This document shows, one piece after another, positions 60,601-64,000 of a DNA stretch of 64,000 nucleotides. The notes beneath the pieces were generated by a model. That model had not been told where the DNA came from and did no database searches. It worked only from the letters and a program-made list of their open reading frames with translations. A program made the position numbers and the translations under genes. Source of the stretch: Coniella vitis (lineage: Eukaryota > Ascomycota > Sordariomycetes > Diaporthales > Schizoparmaceae); NCBI GenBank assembly GCA_011317545.1, contig WUJK01000014.1, forward strand, positions 1-64,000. Direction: 5' to 3'. The stretch's first letter is position 1. Every line of letters starts with the position of its first letter.

Positions 60601-61240
60601 CTATACGGCTATTATATAGATCTAATTAAATAGGTAGAGTATAATACGTTACTAGCGTAAGCGCTTAGAGTTTAGGCCGAGAACTTCGTCTAATAGCTTA
60701 AAGATATAACTACTTTCGCTTAAGCCGTAATAGTAATCGTATAGCAACGAATAGAAGAATCTACGAATAAGTTATAAGTAGTTATAGAGCGGCTTATTAA
60801 GGGCGATAAGGTTTAGCTCTCCCTACGAAATATTACTACCGACCGCCCTTTAAAGAAGTTAGCCTAGCTATACGATAAGTATACCGTAATATACGTTATT
60901 AGCCCTTATATAGTAGAATTAGATATCCCGCCGGGTATTTACCCTTATTTCTATATAGATCTCCTAATTCGAGCTATATAAAACCCGCTCCCGTTATAGG
61001 TATAAAGGGAATACCGGCCTAACCCTATTATAGTTAAAGAGGGAAAGGAACCCGAGTACTAGGTAGAAAGTATTATTAGAGTACGTAATAAACCGCGTAA
61101 AAGCCGCGCGAAAACAGACGAAACGCTATAACGCGAAGTCCTAGTTAAGTAGATCGGATAGGACTAGCTAGACTAGCAGCCGTTATCCGAATTTAAAGAT
61201 ATAATTACTCTTAAGGAGTTCGAGTAATACTATAATAGCG
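57660..61240 (+). pseudogene. Pol relic of Gypsy B (protease, RT, RNase H, integrase, chromodomain)
   Basis: Protease LILINSSYNYYSAT-like (DSG lost as in A). RT LRFYIDYRTLNAIS, TPFGLISAPVTF and YIDNILVY (second catalytic Asp to Asn). RNase H at 59215-59620. Integrase ELSVDFIIDLPYKDD and VIIDRLTKAIILKA, with the DRLTK Asp kept, unlike A. Chromodomain VESIIRVRNKPRKSRAKTD and LSEFKDIITLKEFE. Independent RIP changes from A show the two copies were mutated separately. Confidence 0.85.
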
Positions 61241-61343
61241 CTATAAGTTATAATAGCCTAAAGTTATAGAAAAGAAGAGCGGGGAAATTAAATACTATAG
61301 ATAAAAAGAAAACTATATACGAAACGCGCGCTAATATAGCTAC

Positions 61344-62330
61344 CTACTTATCCTCGCTTACCTCCTCCTTACTATTAGAATTACTCTCCTTAATTTTACT
61401 AGAATAAGGGTTATCGTTAATACTACGCTTTATTTTAGTATTAACTAAGCCCTTACCCTTACTACCCCCCTTTATAAGCTTCGCTAATAGGTTAGTAATA
61501 TCCTCTAGCGCTACCGCTTAGCGGCGTATAAGCTTATAGCTATAGCGCTAGTATAAAGTTAATAGGATATAAGTAGGGAAGGAGCAGTAGGTATATATAC
61601 TACGGGTATACTTATTATTTAATAACCGGATCTTATTACGGCTAGCCTAAGTCTTACCTAACTTAGGCAGGTAGTTATAGGTACGGCGTATAGCGAGAGC
61701 AGCAAGGGCCTAGGGGCGGAGAATACCTGGAGTATATAAGTACGGGAAGGCGTAAGTAGGGAAGGAGTAGTATATACTAGGGTCGGAAGTATCGTAAGCG
61801 AGGGAATAGTTAATTATAGTAATAATAGCGGTATATATCTTATCGGTTTAGTAAAGGGGGGTATAGGAATAGCCGGAGTTTTTACCCTTCTTATTCGTCC
61901 TATAGGGGAAATAACGGGCGCCGGCTATAGTAGTTAGTAAGCTACGAAAAAGCAGAGGAAGCGCTACTTACTAATACCGTATAGGTAGAGGGAGAAAGGG
62001 TTTTTAAAAGCCCTTATAATATAGGGCAGGTACTACTTATCCCTAATACCCTCGGGGAGGGTAATATAAGGTTAGAGCTATAGGTTAATAGCGATAATAC
62101 TCTAAATAAGCTTATTAACGGCCTTATCGAGCTAGGTAGTAATAGGGGCGAGGACGGCTATAATAGGAGTAGTAGCAGGCATAGTAGGAGTAGCTATAGC
62201 TATAGCTACGGGTATTACCGTAGTAGGAGTAGCTATAGAGCTTATAGTAATAGCGGGGGCGGCGGCGATAGGTATAGCGGTAGGAGCTACGCTAGCTTAC
62301 TTAGAGCGAATAGTAATATTTATACTATTA
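61344..62330 (-). pseudogene. Antisense ORF relic of Gypsy B
   Basis: Counterpart of 33420-34400 in A, ending at stop 61344-61346 after SEDK. Position between chromodomain and polypurine tract is the same. Function unknown. Confidence 0.5.
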
Positions 62331-62772
62331 GTAGAGCTAAATATAAGTAGAGGACGAATAGGGAAGGCGCGATACTTACCTTATAGTTATAGGGGTTAGT
62401 TTCGCGTAACTTATAAGGGCTTTAGTTTAATTAAGAGGAAGGAATAACCCCTAGAATAAGGGTTAAGGGGGTATTTATACTTTTTCGAAGCTCTAAGAGT
62501 AAAGATATCGCGTTTATAACCGCCTACTAAGTTAAGGGCGTTGCTATTATTCTATTAACGAATAATAGGCGGTAGAACTTATAGATTCGCCGAGAGCTAG
62601 GTTAAAGGGAGCTCTACGGATATAAGACTCCTTTTATACTTATTAGGTATAAGGATAAGGCTCCTTTAATAGGGTAGGCGGGTATAGCGGCGTTACGTCG
62701 TTATACTTTTTAGGTAGCTATTATACTATATACGGCTTTATAGGAGGGCATTCGGCCTAAGCGGGGGGGTAA

Positions 62773-63111
62773 TATTATAGGCCCACGGGTAAATGCACGG
62801 CTTCGGTATACTAGGGTACGAAGCCTTAGTTAGTATATTCCCTTCTCGTTTAGAGACTAGTATTATATAAGCGCTAAATAAGAGCGTCTCCCGAGCAGCT
62901 TATAAGCCGTATAAAAAACTATCGATAAGAGGACCCGTATCGACGGTAGACCTATAGAAAACTCTATCTACGGGTGGATCCTAAACGTAAGAGCTACTTA
63001 AGAGCAGCTCTCGCGCCGCTATATAGATACTATTCTTACTTCTCTCCTTAAGTTAGTTAATAATAGAAATTAGGATCGAAACTGCGAACGCTCTCTCGAT
63101 GCCCGTTCATA
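62773..63111 (+). repeat. 3' LTR of Gypsy B
   Basis: 339 bp; starts TATTATAGGCCCACGGG after GCGGGGGGGTAA and ends CCCGTTCATA, which suggests the family terminus was CCCGTTCACA. Confidence 0.88.
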
Positions 63112-63604
63112 CTAACTCCTCGATTATATCTAAACTATAACGAATAATATACGCTATCTTATTAGCCTATATATAACGCTCCTTATATAACCGGCGTACT
63201 TTTATAATAGCCTATTTAAGCTCCTCCTTAATAATATTAAGGGCCGCCTTAGCTAATAAATATTAATAAGTAATTTTTTATATCTATATAGGAGTTAAGC
63301 CCTATATATCGTAGTTTCCCCGCTTATAACGAATATATTCCGAATAGCGAAAAGAGTCCTCTTCGGAGGCTAAGCAAAGAACTTAACGGGATTAATAAGA
63401 AGAATAGGAGGGTATTTTAGAATAATGATCTAATACGGATAACTAAAGGGAAGAAGTTTATTCGGTCTTTTTATAACGAACTTTATTAATTCTTAACGAT
63501 ATAACGAATTAGGAAAGTATAATCCGAAGTAAGAATATTAAGCAGGACTATTTACGGAAATAATTATAATCTTTAGGGATAAAGACCGATAGAAGGGAGA
63601 TAAT
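63112..63604 (-). pseudogene. Outer Gypsy C antisense ORF, N-terminal part
   Basis: On minus it reads SEEDSFRYSEYIRYKRGNYD, LTPI.I.KITY.YLLAKAAL, NIIKEELK and KVRRLYKERYI.ANKIAYII, running into the part left of Gypsy B at 55850. Stops fit CAA/CAG. A polypurine tract AGAAGGGAGATAA ends the region on plus before the LTR at 63605. Confidence 0.6.
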
Positions 63605-64000
63605 ATTATAACCTACGGTTATATAGGTTATAAGAATAAGCTAGCGTAATTATATACTAGTAAATCGGAACCTTAACGGACCGATAGGGACCTTTTATAT
63701 AATAAAGTTATATTAGATAATATAACTAGGGTTAGGGTTATATAGGATAAGGGTAGATTATAAGGACCGTATTATAACTCTATCGACTTAGACCGTAATA
63801 GTCGACGAGCGATATCGTCGGTTTAAGGTATTATTTAGGAAATAGTAGTTAATAATAGAAGGATATAAGGATAGGAGTTTATAGCTTAATATTAGATAGT
63901 TTCCTTATAATCTTTAATTATAAATCTAAGTATTATTTTATATAATAGGGTAATCCCTTTTAATTACTTATAATACTTAATATTACTCGATAATATATAA
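63605..64000 (+). repeat. 3' LTR of outer Gypsy C, cut by right window edge
   Basis: Begins TATTATAACCTACGG after GGGAGATAA. It is the LTR variant with GTAGATTATAAGGACCG and the internal CTTAGACCG inverted repeat, as at 45547-45880, not the variant of the inner copy. Confidence 0.8.

Larger units (their letters stand above)
55851..63111 (+). mobile_element. Gypsy element B, full length, RIP-inactivated
   Basis: Same family as A without a nested insertion. LTRs 55851-56189 and 62773-63111 (339 bp each). TSD CTAAC at 55846-55850 and 63112-63116, splitting the antisense ORF of outer Gypsy C. Regions: gag about 56480-57560, protease 57660-57990, RT 58370-58960 (YIDN at 58780-58785), RNase H 59200-59620, integrase 59830-60600, chromodomain 61040-61240, polypurine tract before 62773. 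Exactly 7261 bp. Confidence 0.92.

Overview
The window is a heavily mutated, repeat-only stretch of a filamentous ascomycete (Pezizomycotina) genome, most likely subtelomeric. The reasons are: scattered TTAGGG telomere-type motifs; near-complete loss of CpA/TpG dinucleotides with gain of TpA, the signature of repeat-induced point mutation (RIP); two kinds of telomere-linked RecQ-like helicase relics; and nested chromodomain Ty3/Gypsy retrotransposons. I see no intact host gene. Most stop codons inside the relics sit where CAA, CAG or TGG codons are expected, as RIP produces.

Layout. 1-9600 is a subtelomeric module: an OrsD/RecQ-type telomere-linked helicase (minus strand, cut by the left window edge), a TATA-bearing tandem array, a second tandem array, a core with a tRNA-like Pol III promoter, and a terminal palindrome followed by TTAGG. 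9601-11340 is a truncated second copy of the right part of that module. 11333-16190 is an inverted, CCCTAA-bearing, pyrimidine-rich block. 16250-22843 is a different module: a second helicase family on minus, an unrecognised gene on plus, another unrecognised gene on minus, a tandem array, then TTAGGG and a terminal hairpin. 22844-25936 is a 5'-truncated relative of it. 25937-44520 is a second copy of the first module, split by Gypsy element A (26302-35187). 44521 to the end is a fragment of the second helicase buried under nested retrotransposons.

The insertion order can be read from 5-bp target-site duplications. Gypsy A (ATCGA) interrupts helicase copy 2 and itself carries a 1620-bp gag-only LTR element (TAGCC). 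An outer Gypsy C holds a 532-bp miniature LTR element (GCTAC), a full inner Gypsy C (CTATA) and a full Gypsy B (CTAAC). Without its nested element and one TSD copy, A is exactly as long as B (7261 bp).

The most interesting points are: (i) a stack of former chromosome ends, each module starting truncated at a TTAGG scar left by the one before; (ii) terminal palindromes next to those scars that keep their pairing while their sequence changes; (iii) a protein-conserved antisense ORF in the 3' part of the Gypsy elements; (iv) a 72-nt tRNA-Arg-like cloverleaf carried by Gypsy C; (v) shared LTR termini that link the miniature elements to Gypsy A/B; and (vi) about 1.9 kb that reads as identical between two otherwise diverged module copies.
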